This document shows positions 14,401-29,400 of a DNA stretch of 64,000 nt, piece after piece (position 1 is the stretch's first letter; the number at the start of each line of letters is the position of its first letter). The DNA is from Trileptium ribeirensis. Lineage: Eukaryota; Nematoda; Enoplea; Enoplida; Thoracostomopsidae. The position numbers and the translations under genes are program-made. Below the pieces are notes generated by a model that saw only the letters and a list, made by a program, of their open reading frames with translations, made no database searches and was not told the origin of the DNA. The stretch covers positions 1 through 64,000 of the forward strand of contig JASANE010026440.1 of NCBI GenBank assembly GCA_030248225.1, given 5' to 3'.

Positions 14401-17400
14401 GAAAGTTGAAGTATATTCATGTAACTGAGCGTCTAGTGGTAGTCTGTGAAAGTTGGCTAAGGTTAAGCAAAGCAGTGGTTAACCCGTACAGGATAGTGAA
14501 AAGTAAGATAAAACCATAGAACTAACTAAGATAGTGCTTAAAATTATAAGTTAAATGCAAAATATAAGGAATGCATAGTAAAAAATTGAGCAAACGTTTT
14601 TGCTGTTATAGAAATATGTATCAACTAAATCAATTTAAGTCCAAAGAAAATTTTGGGAAATCTGTAATCGTTATTAAAACAATCTCCAAGTAAATTTGCA
14701 TAAACTTTTAAGAAAGATTGTAGAAATTCGATTTAAAAAATAAATCCAATTAATATTTCAGACCAAGTTAGAAATTCCTAAAGGTTTTTTACTAAATACA
14801 TACCTAAATAATTTTGACTAAGTTTTATAGAGTTACTCTTTTAGAAAGAAACCTTCGCCCCAAACGGTTCAGCAATCATCATTTCTCTTTCGTCCAACAT
14901 GTCAATGGCTTACATAATCGATCAGTGTTTACATATCAGGGATACGTAAGATCAGCAAAAGTGTAACGAAAAGACGGAATTGGCAGTCGATCAGCCTTCT
15001 GCACGTGAGGCAGATTATCGCAAAACGGAGAGCATCGCTTAGGGATGGCGCCAGATTTAACCAGATCCTGCAAGTCGCGATACTTCTTAGTCGAAATCTT
15101 GATGGGACCAATGCGAGCAGGTGCAAGGACATAGGCACTGGCTGACTTACGAGTCGTTGGAGCCGTTATACGGATTTCCCGAAAACCTTAGCCACAGTAG
15201 TTAGTTTTGTAGAATATGGAATTTGGGGATCCTTTCCGATACTGGAACCACTTCGTCGTAGTCCACACGAACATCTCACCGACGACGTTTTTCGAACGAT
15301 TGACCACAGTCTTCTCGGCTATACTGGCCAGATCGTAAATATCATTTTGTTCCATGATTGTAACATCGTACGGCTTTGCGATGCGCGCGGAAATTATTAC
15401 AGGGATCCACGCGTCTGGAGTGAAAACCTTTTGGTGCTTCTTTGCTTTCTCGATCCTAGCATGCATTGAATCTACGTCCATAAGTGTGTGCCCCTACTCG
15501 AGAAATTTATGGTCGATCACTTCAATGCTGCTACTGCGTTGCACTTCGTTCAGTAATATGACCGCAACGTTAATATTCCGGTTCTGACCCCCACACGCCA
15601 ATATGCTGCCGGGCAGTTCGGAAATTGCTGTCGTTCTTGAGGCCGAGCGTCGCCAGCAGAAAACCCAGACAGACTTGCCGCTCGAGTACGCCGATGACGA
15701 TGTTGTATTTATACGTTTTTTCGCGCGGCTTGCGATATCCGGGTTGTTTTGACGGTCGGGTACTTGTGTTTGATGTCTCGGGTTGCTCCGCAGTGTTGTC
15801 TGTGATCAGGCCACTTGCGATTTGATATTTGCGTGATCGCCGACGAGCAACATCGACTGGTGTCATGCGTCGACACAAAACTCATGTTACGCTTGCTTAG
15901 TATTTGCTGCATAAAAGGTGTTGAATACGGCGGCCCTTTCATCTTCGGTAAACGTTGTAGAACACTTAAAGCTGCATTTACAAGTATACGGTAGCACTTG
16001 ACGTCGTTCTGTCATCCTCCCGGTATGGGTTTTATACGCTTTTCCATGTAGCCGGCTTGTTTGACGCTTATTCCTCTTCCGTTCGGATGGTTCGGTGATC
16101 CTTGCTCGCTTCTTACTTGGCTCTTTCACCGCAACATCCCCATGCACTTTGTGCCTTTTCTACCCTAATGATGTTTCCGAACCGTCACTCCCAGTGTCTG
16201 TGTCACTTGGGGAAAACTCTGGGTCACTCTCTTCGCTTTCATCATAGCCGCTCTGCGATTCAGGTGCCCGCTCTTGTTGGTTTCGTCGCCGTAAACCACC
16301 TGACCATGTTGCACGACTGGTAAGGTGGTGGGCTGACGATTGACAGCCCGAGGTCACTGTTGCTGAATTGCTATAAGCCGCCTGCTTGTCTATGATAGCA
16401 GTTGTTGAAAAGGCCACCGGACGACTCGAGGCACCTGCGGACACAAGTGCTGACGATTGACAGCCCGAGGTCACTGTTGCTGAATTGGTAGAAGCCGCCT
16501 GGGTGTCTATGATAGCAGTTGTTGAAAAGGCCACCGGACGACTCTTGGCACCTGCGGACACAAGTGCTGACGATTGACAGCCCGAGGTCACTGTTGCTGA
16601 ATTGGTAGAAGCCGCCTGTGTGTCTATGATAGCAGTTGTTGAAAAGGCCACCGGACGACTCGAGACACATGCGGACACAAGTGCTGACGATTGACGATGT
16701 TCTTCCTTACCAGTGACAGATTGGGAGCTGGGGGCAACCGCACACACTGTTGTGAGTAGGTCGTTGAGGATGTCTTCAACACTGGAGCTGCGGTAGCTAA
16801 ACATTGCATTTATTGCAGCTTGGCAGCCGACGGCTTTAGTTGATAGGTGCTTTCGTAGTTGGTTGCAGTAGTATGGTTCCAGGTTCCGAATATGAACATA
16901 GTCGTAACGTGTCGTCTGCGAAATAATACACGAATGATGTTTGGTCTTTTCCTACGCTTCAGCAACGACAATGCTGTACTATCGTCTGACACATACCCAG
17001 GCCATCGTGATGACTTTCCTCTGATCCAAACGTAATCTCCAATTTGGTACTTATTCATAGTGGTTACGACTTTACGCTGAAATATTAATTGAATTGTACA
17101 GTGTAAACTTTACAAGAATATTCCAATTCAGTGTGCGATATTTTATACCGAGACTTCCCAGGGAAGGAAATCGCAACTACCAGAATGCAGCCTTTGTCTA
17201 GGCTGTCTACACGCAAGCGCAGAACAAACTTAAAAATTTCAAGCCGCTTCATATATTTAACAGCGATAGTCAAATGCTGATCTCAACGTTTATGAGACAT
17301 GAAATGCTACCGGTTTTGAGAATGAATGCATTAAGCGCAGACTCAGAGGCAAACGGTCATTTTGATTGTTGGAAACCATTAAAAGCGGGACGATTAGATA

Positions 17401-20400
17401 CTCTCAGTATGCACGCATAGCGAAAATTTGGCAGCAACTGGTTGCATCTATCCAGAAATTCAGTTTACAAACTTTCTATTCAAACCAATAAATCGCTCCC
17501 ACTCTCGGTAGTCGGAAAGCACTGCTTTCATACGACAAATATTTGTGACAATTTTTGTAATTGCATGCGAGTTTTTGGATTAAAAGCTTTGACTAAAATA
17601 TTTGTCGTATCAAGGCCTTGTCCAGTATTTCAGTAAGACCACACCAGTTCTGGCAAACTCTTTTATTTACTGATGCGGTTAACGACTGATTTCGCAAAAC
17701 TGTTATGTCACATCTCCAGCCAACATTATTTTGGCTTTCCGTTACTGGTTAACAGTCCATTCTGGAAATCCTAATCAGACATATAAATTTTGGAAAATTG
17801 TCGCGTCGCGTGCAGTATAAACGGGCCTTAAAGCATTTAGAATTTGAATCCTATTTATATATACAGGGCTGAACTAAGTATATCAGGTTAGGCATAGGTT
17901 TCTGTTAGGGTCGCAGGGACATATTTCTGATTGCACATTGATCGATGCAGCCCTAACACAGGATCTGCAATACGCCTTTACATACGATGCTTACAGAAAT
18001 TGTACTGGTACAATCCGTCGTCGCCAAAATGCATCGAATACGCTCGGTAATGTGCAGTAATGTCTCATAATGTAATACACTTAAAAAAACAATATTTATT
18101 GACAAAACCTAAACACGTACAAGCGAAACGGTACTAACAAAAAGCAAAATAAAATTTATTATTAAACGCCAAAACAAGGACTAAAACGCAATTCGACTAC
18201 CGCACAAAACACATAAGTCCAACATACGTGATTTGTGCACAAGTACTATAGACGCGCCGATAGTGTACAAATCACTTACATCCCACTTACGTGCTTTGTG
18301 CACTATAGAGATATTGGGTCTTGGACTTAATCAATTTGTTACCTTCACGTTCTACACTGAAAACGTTTAAACTGGACTTGGGCGATATGTGCATTAGATG
18401 CATTACGTCACGACGAGCTCATAACTATATATAACTCAATTTCACCAAAATGTGATTTAAGTAATTTGTGCGCTAGAGGATCGATGTGTGGTTCGTTCGA
18501 GTAGAAGGCGAACATGCGTATTTTGGAATGGACAGGTCAGTATTCCGAGCGCATTTAATCATGTTTGTGGCTCGGTACGATTGTAATTGAGATTAGTCCT
18601 TTTGAATGTGACGTTCATTGCTGGCCGTATATCTCACGTTTAGGCATTTGGTCACTATATTTCATAGGACTGAAGGGATGACTCTTTTTCAAACGCAGCA
18701 AGTATTAGATAGAAGATTAAGTCAATGCCAATGAACGAGAGACAAGGATTTTTCTGTCATTAGTAAATTTAGCTATATTGTTTTATAGGCCGAAGAAATG
18801 CTAAACCTAGTGCCAAAGGACGGTACATTTCTAATTCGAAAATCTCAAACATCGGAAAATGCCGTTACGCTGTCATTGCGCGTAGATGGTGAAATAAAGC
18901 ATTGTCGACTGAAACAGGTAAAATAGTTTTTGTTTTGTCATTGTAGCAGCAGCGGTGGGTTGTGAAATTGTTTTTTTCACATGATTTTAATATGATAGTT
19001 GGTGAGTTACGGCGTAGTGTACTGGTATAGTTTTTTTCGCAGCCAAAACAATCACCAAATAGTTGTACGCGATTTAGACTTGCGGAGGCAGTTCGGCAGG
19101 TTCACTCGAAATTTATTAGTTACAACTTTTCATTAATATCACAACTGACTGTTCAAAATTTGGAGGAGGAGTCCTGGAATTTTTCAGTTTCTCTGACTTA
19201 GAACCAGTGTCGACTGGTTCACATAACCTGAAAGTTTTTGGGCTGTCCGGCTTCAACCTGTGGCATTTAGTTTAGGTTTTCTCGGTAAAACCTCCCCTGT
19301 TGTCACAAAATGTATCATTTTTTTACAAAATTCTATCCCAAAGCTAATGCTTCCGTATTTGCTTCAACCCCTGGCTCATACTCCATGCAGAAATTATCAG
19401 AGAACAGAAAAGCTAGCAGAGCGAAGGCCATGTTAATTTTTTTATTTAGAATAGTTCGATTCGTGTGTCTAGATTCAATGACCATAGATTTTCAAGTATA
19501 TTTGAAAGTGTTTTGAAACCATATTTTAAAGTTTTTGAAAGAGCAGAATACGTTAAAAGCATGTTCTCCTCGTCTTACATTTTCCGCTGATTGCTTGGTG
19601 ATTTATAATCTTGGGAAAATAATACAAGTTTTCAAGTTAAAAGTTTTTAGGTACACTCGGTGCTTAGGTAAACCTACATGAATGTTTTTATACAAAACTC
19701 GCCTGTGCTTGATTGATGTTCACTTGCTGCTCGTTGCATATTCGTTCGTTATGCTGCTCGGTCGCTCGACATAATAAAGTCATTTTTAGCAAATTCTGCG
19801 AGAAAATTGCAAACTCTGAGCTGTTCCGCTATATCAGAAACTTTTATTATTTTTCGAGATGTAATACGTAATGTATTGATAAAGTTACTTAAGGGTATGA
19901 GTTGTGTTATATTTTAGCAGTTTATTCAACTTACGTATCACTGTAATTGTGACTAATTATATTTTTCGTATTGATATTATTTATAGGAAGGCCGCTTATA
20001 CGTAATGGGTCACCGTCAATTTGAAAATTTAGTGAAACTAGTCGAATACTTTTCGCGACATGCACTGTACCACGGCGTCTCGCTCAAATATCCGGTACAC
20101 GAACAGTCGATTCAAGAATATCAGTCAATGACAACAAGTCCGGTTGAGGTGAGTCTCCTTTTAGAAATTATAGCTTAGTAAAGTTCAAATAGAATTTGTC
20201 ATATAGTTCTGAAAATATTTTATTTTTGTTTATATTCACGTTTAAATGTAGCATTGCCTAACCAAGTAAATCAGAAAGAGATTGTAGGCATCTTATAATT
20301 GCAATGCCGGTGTACTAAATGTTGTCATATTTCGCACTTCTAATTCTTGAGGTTACGGCTTTGTTAAAAATATCTGAAGCCTAATATTGCATTAGATATG

Positions 20401-23400
20401 TACTATGTCAGTTAGTAACCGGAGTTACGGTTCCGGTAAACTAATGTTCAGGTTCTGCCAGACTATTTTCTTTCAAAATAAAACCTATTTTAAACAGCAA
20501 AATTTATTGCAGAATGAAATTTCTTCGTGTGAGATATCGGGTTTCTAGCAGGCTTCCACAAACAGATCTCCGGTGAATAAATTCTTTAGTTCATCTGAAT
20601 ACGGCATTGTACATCGTATGCAACAGCTTAATTAAGATGATGTAAGCTGATACGCCAAGCTGCTAGCGTTCTGGAAAATACTATATAATATGCGCTTCCT
20701 GGAAATGTGGGAAAGCGGAATTACAAAGAAGCGATGTAGCAGTTCACTAAGTTGCGTGGAGACTTTCGATTCAGGACACTTTGCCAGTCGTGGTCTAGCA
20801 GGTAATAAGCTCTCAAAATTTGTATCATGATAATTTCATACAATTATTATGTGCGATTATTTTGCTACAATTTGTATAGAAGACAAATACGGGCAATTGT
20901 ATGGCGAACAAAACCTGCATCAATAATTGTGCACTAATTTGTACAATGATCTATGTCGACATAAGTTGTATTAAATTGACGACGTTAAATGTATAAAACA
21001 TTGTGAACAATTTGTATGAATTGTAACGCAGAATATGTATGATTATTTATATACAGATCCTTTGTATGAATCCATACATTCCAAATGTATAAACTGTCGC
21101 ACTTAGAATGTGTATATAAACCAGGCCGCACAAATAATGTATGACAGTATACACTTATGTGTATGTACATTGTAAGCAAATTTTAAGAGGGTGTCATTAA
21201 ATAAAGATCACGTATCAGTCGCCTTGTGTGGGCCTACATGGGTTAGGATCGGTGATATGTTGTGTTGCACAATTTAATGACCAAGTCGAGCGCCATTATT
21301 GTGCACGGGGGTTAATGCCAACATAACCAAATTCTTTTATATGCGGACTACCCACGGACTAGAACATTGAATTCTTTAGAATAAAGGTCATGCTGTTTTA
21401 GTGCAAAAGGTGTCGTGCTGAATTTATCATAGAAGAAAGATTGTGCTGTTTCAGTGCAAACGGTGTCGTGTTGAATTTATCATAGAAGAAAGGTTGTGCT
21501 GTTTCAGTGCAAACGGTGTCGTGTTGAATTTATCATAGAAGAAAAGTCGTGTTGTTTTATTGCAAACAGTGTCGTGCTGAATTTATCATAAAAGAAAGGT
21601 CGTGCTGTTTTAGTTCAAACGGTGCGTGCTGAATTTATCTTGGAAGAAAGGTCGTGTTGTTTTAGTTCAAACGGTGTCATGTTGAATTAATCGTAGAAGA
21701 AAAGTCGTGTTGTTTTATTGCAAACGGTGTCGTGCTGAATTTATCATAGAAGAAAGGTCGTGCTGTTTTAGTGCAAATGGTGTCGTGCTGAATTTACCAT
21801 AGAAAGAAGTAGCAGGAAACATTATTCGCTTTGAGATTTAAGCTAGCGTTTGTTGGAATTTATCTGATTGGCTTACTCATAAGCGATCATATTGGTATTT
21901 ATGGCGCTATTACACATGCGTCGTGCTGGACGAAAAGCATTGCTTCGCGAAAATTTTTTTCACAGTTGTCCTACATATGCGCTTTGCTGAATATGTGTAT
22001 ACAATTTTGAATGTCGGAATATCGTTTCCGCTAAGAAAGTATTGTTTAAAACATACTCTACTGTCGTTTAAATTTTTAGGGTAGCTACATGGTTCTTGAA
22101 GAAACCAAAGCAAGAGCGCGCTATCCCTATTCGGCACAAAATGCTGATGAACTTTCATTCCCGGTCTGTGCTGTCATCACAATCATTTCCAAAGATAATC
22201 CAGATTGGTAAGGTTTTTGTAAATGATTTATTGGTTACATATTTGCTATACATTAAGTTGAATACCAAAAGTAACATACATTTTGGGGTTGTTCGATATT
22301 ATTAGATTATCTTTAAAAATTATAACATTTCGGTTACTAGCAGCCTTTACTTTTATAAATTTGTAGCACCATATCGTCAATAAGGCCCCAAGTTTTTGAA
22401 GCTTGCATGAAGTTTAGTCGCCGCGTTTTTGCCGACTCTTACATAGTTTAACCAGTTGAGATCTGTGTGTTTCTTTCTTGAATAAACCTAAACTGGTGCT
22501 GTAGATTGGCTTTCTACTGATAAAAGGTTAAGAATTCGCAGTGGCATTGATAGATGTTTTTAAGGCTAGAAGCCCAATGTTTAAAAGATATGAACCTCTT
22601 ATTTCTCGCAGAATATTTTGCTTACAATACATATAAATTGTATTATGTTGGTACCTCTATGTTGGAAAAATTAATGATTTTCTTTTGTTACTTATAATAT
22701 CCGACATAATCTTTTGGTGTCTCGCGCCTCGGTCACTCTTGTATACTATGGCGAACTGCAGATATAGCATCATGGAAAGCATTACCGCCGTGCGTCTGCG
22801 ATGGCTGGAACACATTCTAGGAATGTCTGATATTCGTCTAACAAAATAGATACTATTTGCCACTGCGCTGCAGCAACATTGGAGACTAGCTAGACGGCGT
22901 GCGTATTATACGTCGAAAATGCTGTGCTTCAAAAATTAGAGCCTTTGTTTGTGAACGCTTCCTGGTGGCGATGGAGATAAGCACCATATCAAGCAATGTC
23001 TTAACGCACAAATCAAACGGGCTTTAGCCCTCCACACACATGGGGACAGTTGTCCGGAAATGTTATTTTATCTTTTGTTTGGATCTTGAACAGGTTACGA
23101 CTATAGCCTTCACCGACACAAAGCTTTTTTATACCGCAAAATATTTTTCAGTCGTTTGCATTGAAATTTTTATTTTTTCTAATTCAAGGTGGACGGGTGA
23201 ATACTGTGGTAGGCGTGGGTTGCTCCCGGCTCCGTATGTTCAAGAAATTTGTCCACAAACAGAGCAACAGTTCTTCGGTGGTGATTCCTGTGAAACTCGG
23301 ACGATGGGCACGATCGATTTAGCCAGTTTGACGATGGATCTATCAAAGCAGACGGAGTTTGAGCTTGATTGTGAGTACACATAGTTTCTAGCCAACTATT

Positions 23401-26400
23401 TATTAGCAATCGAAGTAGTGTTATTGGGTTTTAGTAAATAATAAACTTAATTGATCGTATTTTGTAGGAAATGGTAGTACAAATGGATATAGAAATGTCA
23501 AAGGCGCAGATCTATCTCCAAAAGTGGAGACGAGAACACTACATACGGTTGGTTTTGATAAAAAGTGGGGGGATGTCAGGGATTTGCATCTATACTAAAA
23601 AGTGAGGGGTATATTTTAAAAGTGGGGTTGTGGACCCTCTGTCATCTTTTATCTGCACCCATGAGAAATGTACACAAATTTAGAATTTTTATGCCAACCA
23701 TACAATTAACGTTATATATAGCATGCTCGCGATAAGATTTTCCTTTTAGTATTTAGATAAGATTTTCCGCAATTACATTCAAGGATTGAGGTTTGAAACT
23801 ACAAGTCCCTAGTCATTTAATTTAAATGAATTTGGTGAATTACGTTAAGTTGGCTTGGCGAATCCTAGCCATGCTGATCTGTTAATTTATTGTACATATT
23901 GTTGTTGATTATGTTGACGTGTGATGCAATGAATTTTAGTTCCACTTAACCGGCTTGAACCTGGCCTGTCCACAGCCAAACGTGGTGAAACTTCGGTGGC
24001 TTCATGTTCATTCACGGGGCAAATTTTAAAGAGGAGGAATAAATTTTGCTTAAAAATGCTAAATATTTTCATATTATCATGTAGTTTTGGTGCCGTGCAT
24101 GTATTTTCAAGCTATAAAACGTCGGTTTAGCTTTAGAAATAGTGCATACAAAAACATATAGTTTGAGACATAAAAATTTTTGGGCTTACTTGAACATGCC
24201 GGGTTTCGCCCGAGTGGGGGAGGACATGGGGAATTCGGAAAGTGGGGTCCCCCCGTCCGCCCGCTGTGGACAGGCCAGTTAAATTTCGTGCATCTAACGA
24301 GTTTTTTAGGCGGGCATGTTTTGCACAATTCTTTTTTCGTTCTTACTAGCGAAATTTTCTGTCTTACAGTTAGTCGTTCATTTTAACTCTTGAAAATTAA
24401 TGCTATTTCGGGTCTAGTTTTAAAACGACTGCATCGTGCATAAGTCTTGAGCCCAATTGTAGTACTCTGTGTTATTTTGCCCTACGGACATTTCCGCAGA
24501 TTATGTAAATCTTTGCCACCTTGGGTCATCCCCGACTCAAGACTGAATCACGTAATTGGGGTGTCTATATGATGTGGATCTGTTTTATATGCATTAACTT
24601 TTATTATGTTTAGCGACACCCGTTTTTGGTTTCATTATCCATCACGACAAGCACGAAGCTCAACTTGCAGCGACTACAGCCGAAGACCGGGAATTATGGA
24701 TAAATCAGTTGTTGGAAGGTGCCGAGCTAGCTAATCAAAAGGCGGCAGTAGTTCAACGCAAGGAACGAATTATGAAAATTGCATCCCAGCTGTCAGACTT
24801 GGTCGTTTATTGTCAGGTAGGGCTTGTAATAGATAAACATAGAATTTTGACTACGTTTTTACGGGATAAACCACTGAAGTTTTGCTCGAACTTTGACAGA
24901 GACTACCTGCAACCCGGATGGCTTAGTATCTGTGTGTTTTATTGTCTAATGCCTTTACTGGCGCCACAACGACACTTTTGTTTGTGACCAGAGGTCGAGT
25001 TCTAGTTTAGCTTCTTCCAAGTCTTGCGCTGCGCCGCTCACAATCGTTTCTACTATAAAACCAGTAATCGTCGTAATTCAACTGATCAAATCACGTGTTC
25101 GTGGCAGCGAACTCATTCTTAATAAAGGTTATTCCGCAAAGGTTAAAATGTAGCCGTTAGTAATGGGCAAGGGTATCCAGCTACGATTTCAAATCCTGAA
25201 TATTACGTCGAGAATCCAAATAATAACTGTAACTGTAATTTCCTGACACTGTATCCCATAGCCAAATGCAAAAGTTAACTGATACCTTCTCGGATAAAAA
25301 CCCATGATTGAAAACTACTAGGAATAGACTGTTTACAGTGACTTTTCATTGACATATTAAGGAAGATCTTTTGTTGTTGATTTCACATAATGTAGCTTTG
25401 GGCGGTCGATTTTAGTTTATAAAATTTGTGTTGGGTCAAGGAGACGACGGTACCTCTGCGAGTACTACTTCATTTTACCATATCGGTTTTTCCGTTAGTT
25501 TGAAACCCAAAATACTTCCGTTTTTCAAAACTGTAGATTTTCATTTTCTTTTTTCATCATTAACATAATTATGACGCCGTATTACGTATTTGTATACAAA
25601 ATCTTTGTACAAACTATTTGACTCGCCCATATGCGCCCTTATAATTTTTTGGAGAGTTTTTATCTGAACCCAGATTAACAGAAATCCAGTCGAAATTTTT
25701 TATTTAAAATTTATTGAAGTTCACAGATTTTTGTCTTTGTATAAATTTCAGTTGATTTTTAGGAATATCTTTATAATATATTTTGAATTTGACTTCTGAT
25801 GTTGCGGTTTGTAATATATAGATCAGTGCATTAAACTGGGAATTTGTCGTGGCCATGTTTTTGAATTCTGCGTGTATCGGTATGAACAATTTTATTCATT
25901 TTGGTAATATGGCCGTTTTCGTGCATTTCGAGTCACATGGCCTCACTTTTGAAACCCATTTTTATCCAATTATACCACATAGATAACGAACACAATAACA
26001 CTATGAAGCTACTTAGAGCTTATCTCTTTCTGCGAACTCAGCTACAGAAGGAATATGTATTTTCACTGGCTATGGAGATATAACCGTTTTGGTGTATTTC
26101 GGGCGTCTTAGACCCACTTTGAAACTCATTGCTAACCAATCATACAACATACTTAACCATCGCAAAACAAATCATGCTACTGATCAGACCAAAATACAAA
26201 ATAAGCCCAAGAAGGCCCGTATATTTTCATTGGTTATAGAGATATCTCCTTTTTCGTGTATTTTGGTTCTCTTGAGCCTACTTTGAAACCCATGTTTATG
26301 CAATCCTACAACATGGGTAACCACTATGATAACACATTCTACGCAGCTCATAGAACCTTTTTGGTTAGTACTGTTCTAGTTTTAACTGTTCTGTAATAAG

Positions 26401-29400
26401 GAAAAGGAGCTATCAGTAATTACGGTTGTGGCGTTGTTTTTAGGCTGTTCCGTTCAATCGAACTCGTATACCAGGAAGCTTTTACGAAATGTGCTCATTC
26501 TCTGATTCTAAGCATGAAAAATTTGTGGATCAAGGTCTTGTAAAATTTAATCAGTACCAGGTGAGTTTACGTATAATAATTCAGTTTAATATAATAGCCA
26601 GCTTTTCCTACAGCTGCTATATAATTTGTTACAATCTTCGGTTCGTTTGACTTTTGTTCATTTTGTATTACCGATGATGTAATATCTACCCACTTAGCTG
26701 TAAGTTATTCGTGTCTTCTACGAGCGATTTTTGCCTAGTCAGTTGTCACGTTGTTCGTGGGTTTTAAGTGTCGGTTGGATTACTGACCTGAGCACCAAAA
26801 ATTTATAAAAGGTTTCTTATAGAAATTTACTAGGCCCAGAATATTAAAGGAAATACTCACAAGTCGTGTAAATACGACAGCGTTTTTCAGGCCTCTGAGA
26901 CTACGGGAGAAAAATACTGCTGTCAGCTCTGACCCATATTACTATATGATAGACTCAAGGTGTGTCGGCTTTGAAGGTAGATTGTCTCGGCGGGGTGGGG
27001 TCCGTGCTTTTTTGTAGGGGAAGGGGTAAGCTGACCTTTTTTCTTCGCTCCCAGATTTCACCCTGACCAACAAAATTTTCGTTTTTGACCACCACAATTT
27101 TCGTACACGCCTGTTTTCTATTTTCCCTGAAACTTTCTTCAATTTTTGTCAATTTTTCTAAAAACTTGCCAATATTTATTATTTTCCCCTGTTTTTTTCC
27201 GATTTTTGTCTATTTTTCGCAATATCTTGCTAATATTTTCGTTATTGCGTAGCAACAAAAGCCGTCAAGCATTTATTTGTATGAGCACTGATAAATTTTA
27301 CTGTACCCGTCCTGATGTCCATCTGCCCGGAAAGTTTATTAATATCCTCAGGAATGAATATATTGCCATATTGAGTCTTTTGCATATGGTATCCTATGGG
27401 TCCTATATTGACTCCATCTATTCAACTTACCCATGGTGTATTGTAGATCTCCTAAAAGATGGTACCGCCTCCTTTTTTTGTGACCGAGTGAAAATACATC
27501 TTCAGTTGTCTCTCACGCCACAGGCCTAACTAATATCGAAAATGTCGTATATCTTTTGTATTCGTCTGGACAACTTTGCTGACCAACATTTTTGCTATAC
27601 TGGTGAATAACGATAGAGGTACAATATGTAGTACCAAAAGGACCAATTTTAAAGCTTTTTTGTATCATATTTTTTTAAGATAATCACTAATAAGCATTAT
27701 ATGGTCGCTTTAAAAATTTTTCGAAGCTGCAGAAAACGATGCGATGATTGATTTACCCTTTTTTAGAATCGCGCTATATCCCCTAGGACCATCCACCCTC
27801 GCTTGACGCTTACATGGTTTGTGGTTTCCAATTTAACAATGTATTTTGTTGTATCTGCTGTTATAAATGTTTTCATGGATGCTGAACACGATGGATTGAT
27901 TTGTTTGAACGTTTGTGTAACGAATGTACCCTTTTTTGAAAGGTACTGTATTTCATGTGACCACCACTTGAACCGCGCGTGATTTCTTGGTTTCCAATCT
28001 AACCTAGTATATTTTTGCATCTATTGTAAAGGTTTTTAGGTTGCAAAAAACGATGGATTTATTTACGGATATTCGATCTAACGCTATAAGTAGTTGCATC
28101 TGTAATTATAACAGTTTTCGATGGTGCTAATAAGGATGAGGTGATTCATTCAAACGAGGGATTGCCTAAAAATGTCGCTCTCTTGCGATTATACCGCTCG
28201 CTGTTCACTCGTGTGCTGAGCCATTCTCTAATTTATTATTTTGTAAAAGTCTGGGCTTGACTCCATGTTACGATGTCCCTCCTTTGTTAGGGGTCAGAAC
28301 TAACTGACCCAATGGTTTTTGACCTCTAGTTGCATTGGCCTAGTAACCCGGCGGAAGGTTGTGGTGTTTGGTACAATATATATTATACAGTATCACAAAT
28401 GTTATATACACCAGCTTGAGTAACTGTGTGAGTTTAGGAGTCAAGTGGGGCCAATGCGTGGTCAACCGTCCTTCGCATTATAAAAAGTCCCGTACCGTGT
28501 AAGAAAATCTTTGTCACTTTACTGCGGCTTACTAAAAGGCGTATCGGCGTCGTAAAATAGCATAATAAATGCAAATGGCATGCACGGTTCTTTACATTTT
28601 AACTTTAACTGCTATGGACTCTTGAGTATATAAATTCGATGCAATAACTTTTTGTTTTACCATAACACAGTAATTTTATTTCTGCAGTATAAACCATTAG
28701 TATGGTTTTAATATATTTTATCCCTTCCACGATTGAAAATATTACTTAGTGTTTGCTGAACTGACAATGTTTCTTAGTTATTTATTCGAAAACATGTAGT
28801 AATATAACATCGCGTAGGTTCGTGAAAATATTGTACATTCTGTGGTACAAACCATTTATTTTTCCGAAATTACGTTGTTTTCCAGTAACATGGTGCTGTT
28901 TGCTTACGAAAATATTGCAAATAGTAGAACTTTCGAACTGTAATAACTCCAGCTTGGTTTTAAAACTTCTTGTTTTCGCACATATTCTAAATCAATTAAC
29001 AAATAATTTAGACTTTCATTAATATAAATTTATCGTAATACTCATGACAGATATCCCGAGTGTACCCGAACGCCTCTCGTGTAACGTCTGGTAATTTCAA
29101 TCCGATGCCAATGTTCAATGCGGGCTGTCAAATGGTCGCTCTCAACTATCAAACCCCCGATAAACCGATGCAGCTCAATCAAGGACGCTTTATGGCGAAC
29201 GGTCAATGCGGCTATGTTGTTAAGCCGAATTATATGAATACGGAAGGTTTCAATCCGAACGATGAGAATACGATTGTCGGAAACAGACCCATTGTGTTAA
29301 CGGTGAGAATTATTGCTGGCCGCCATTTGTTTAGGTGAGTGAATTTAGATTTATTGCAGTGGTTGTGCAAATATTGCTGGAATATTGTGGTTGTAGACAG

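Noticed and set aside
21384..21807. CRISPR-like array
   Set aside because: The units abut without unique spacers and the DNA is eukaryotic intron; it is a minisatellite.
24107..24386. Frames on both strands around 24.1-24.4 kb
   Set aside because: They fall in TIR repeat family C and its edge and are not conserved in the copy at 11.8-12.2 kb.
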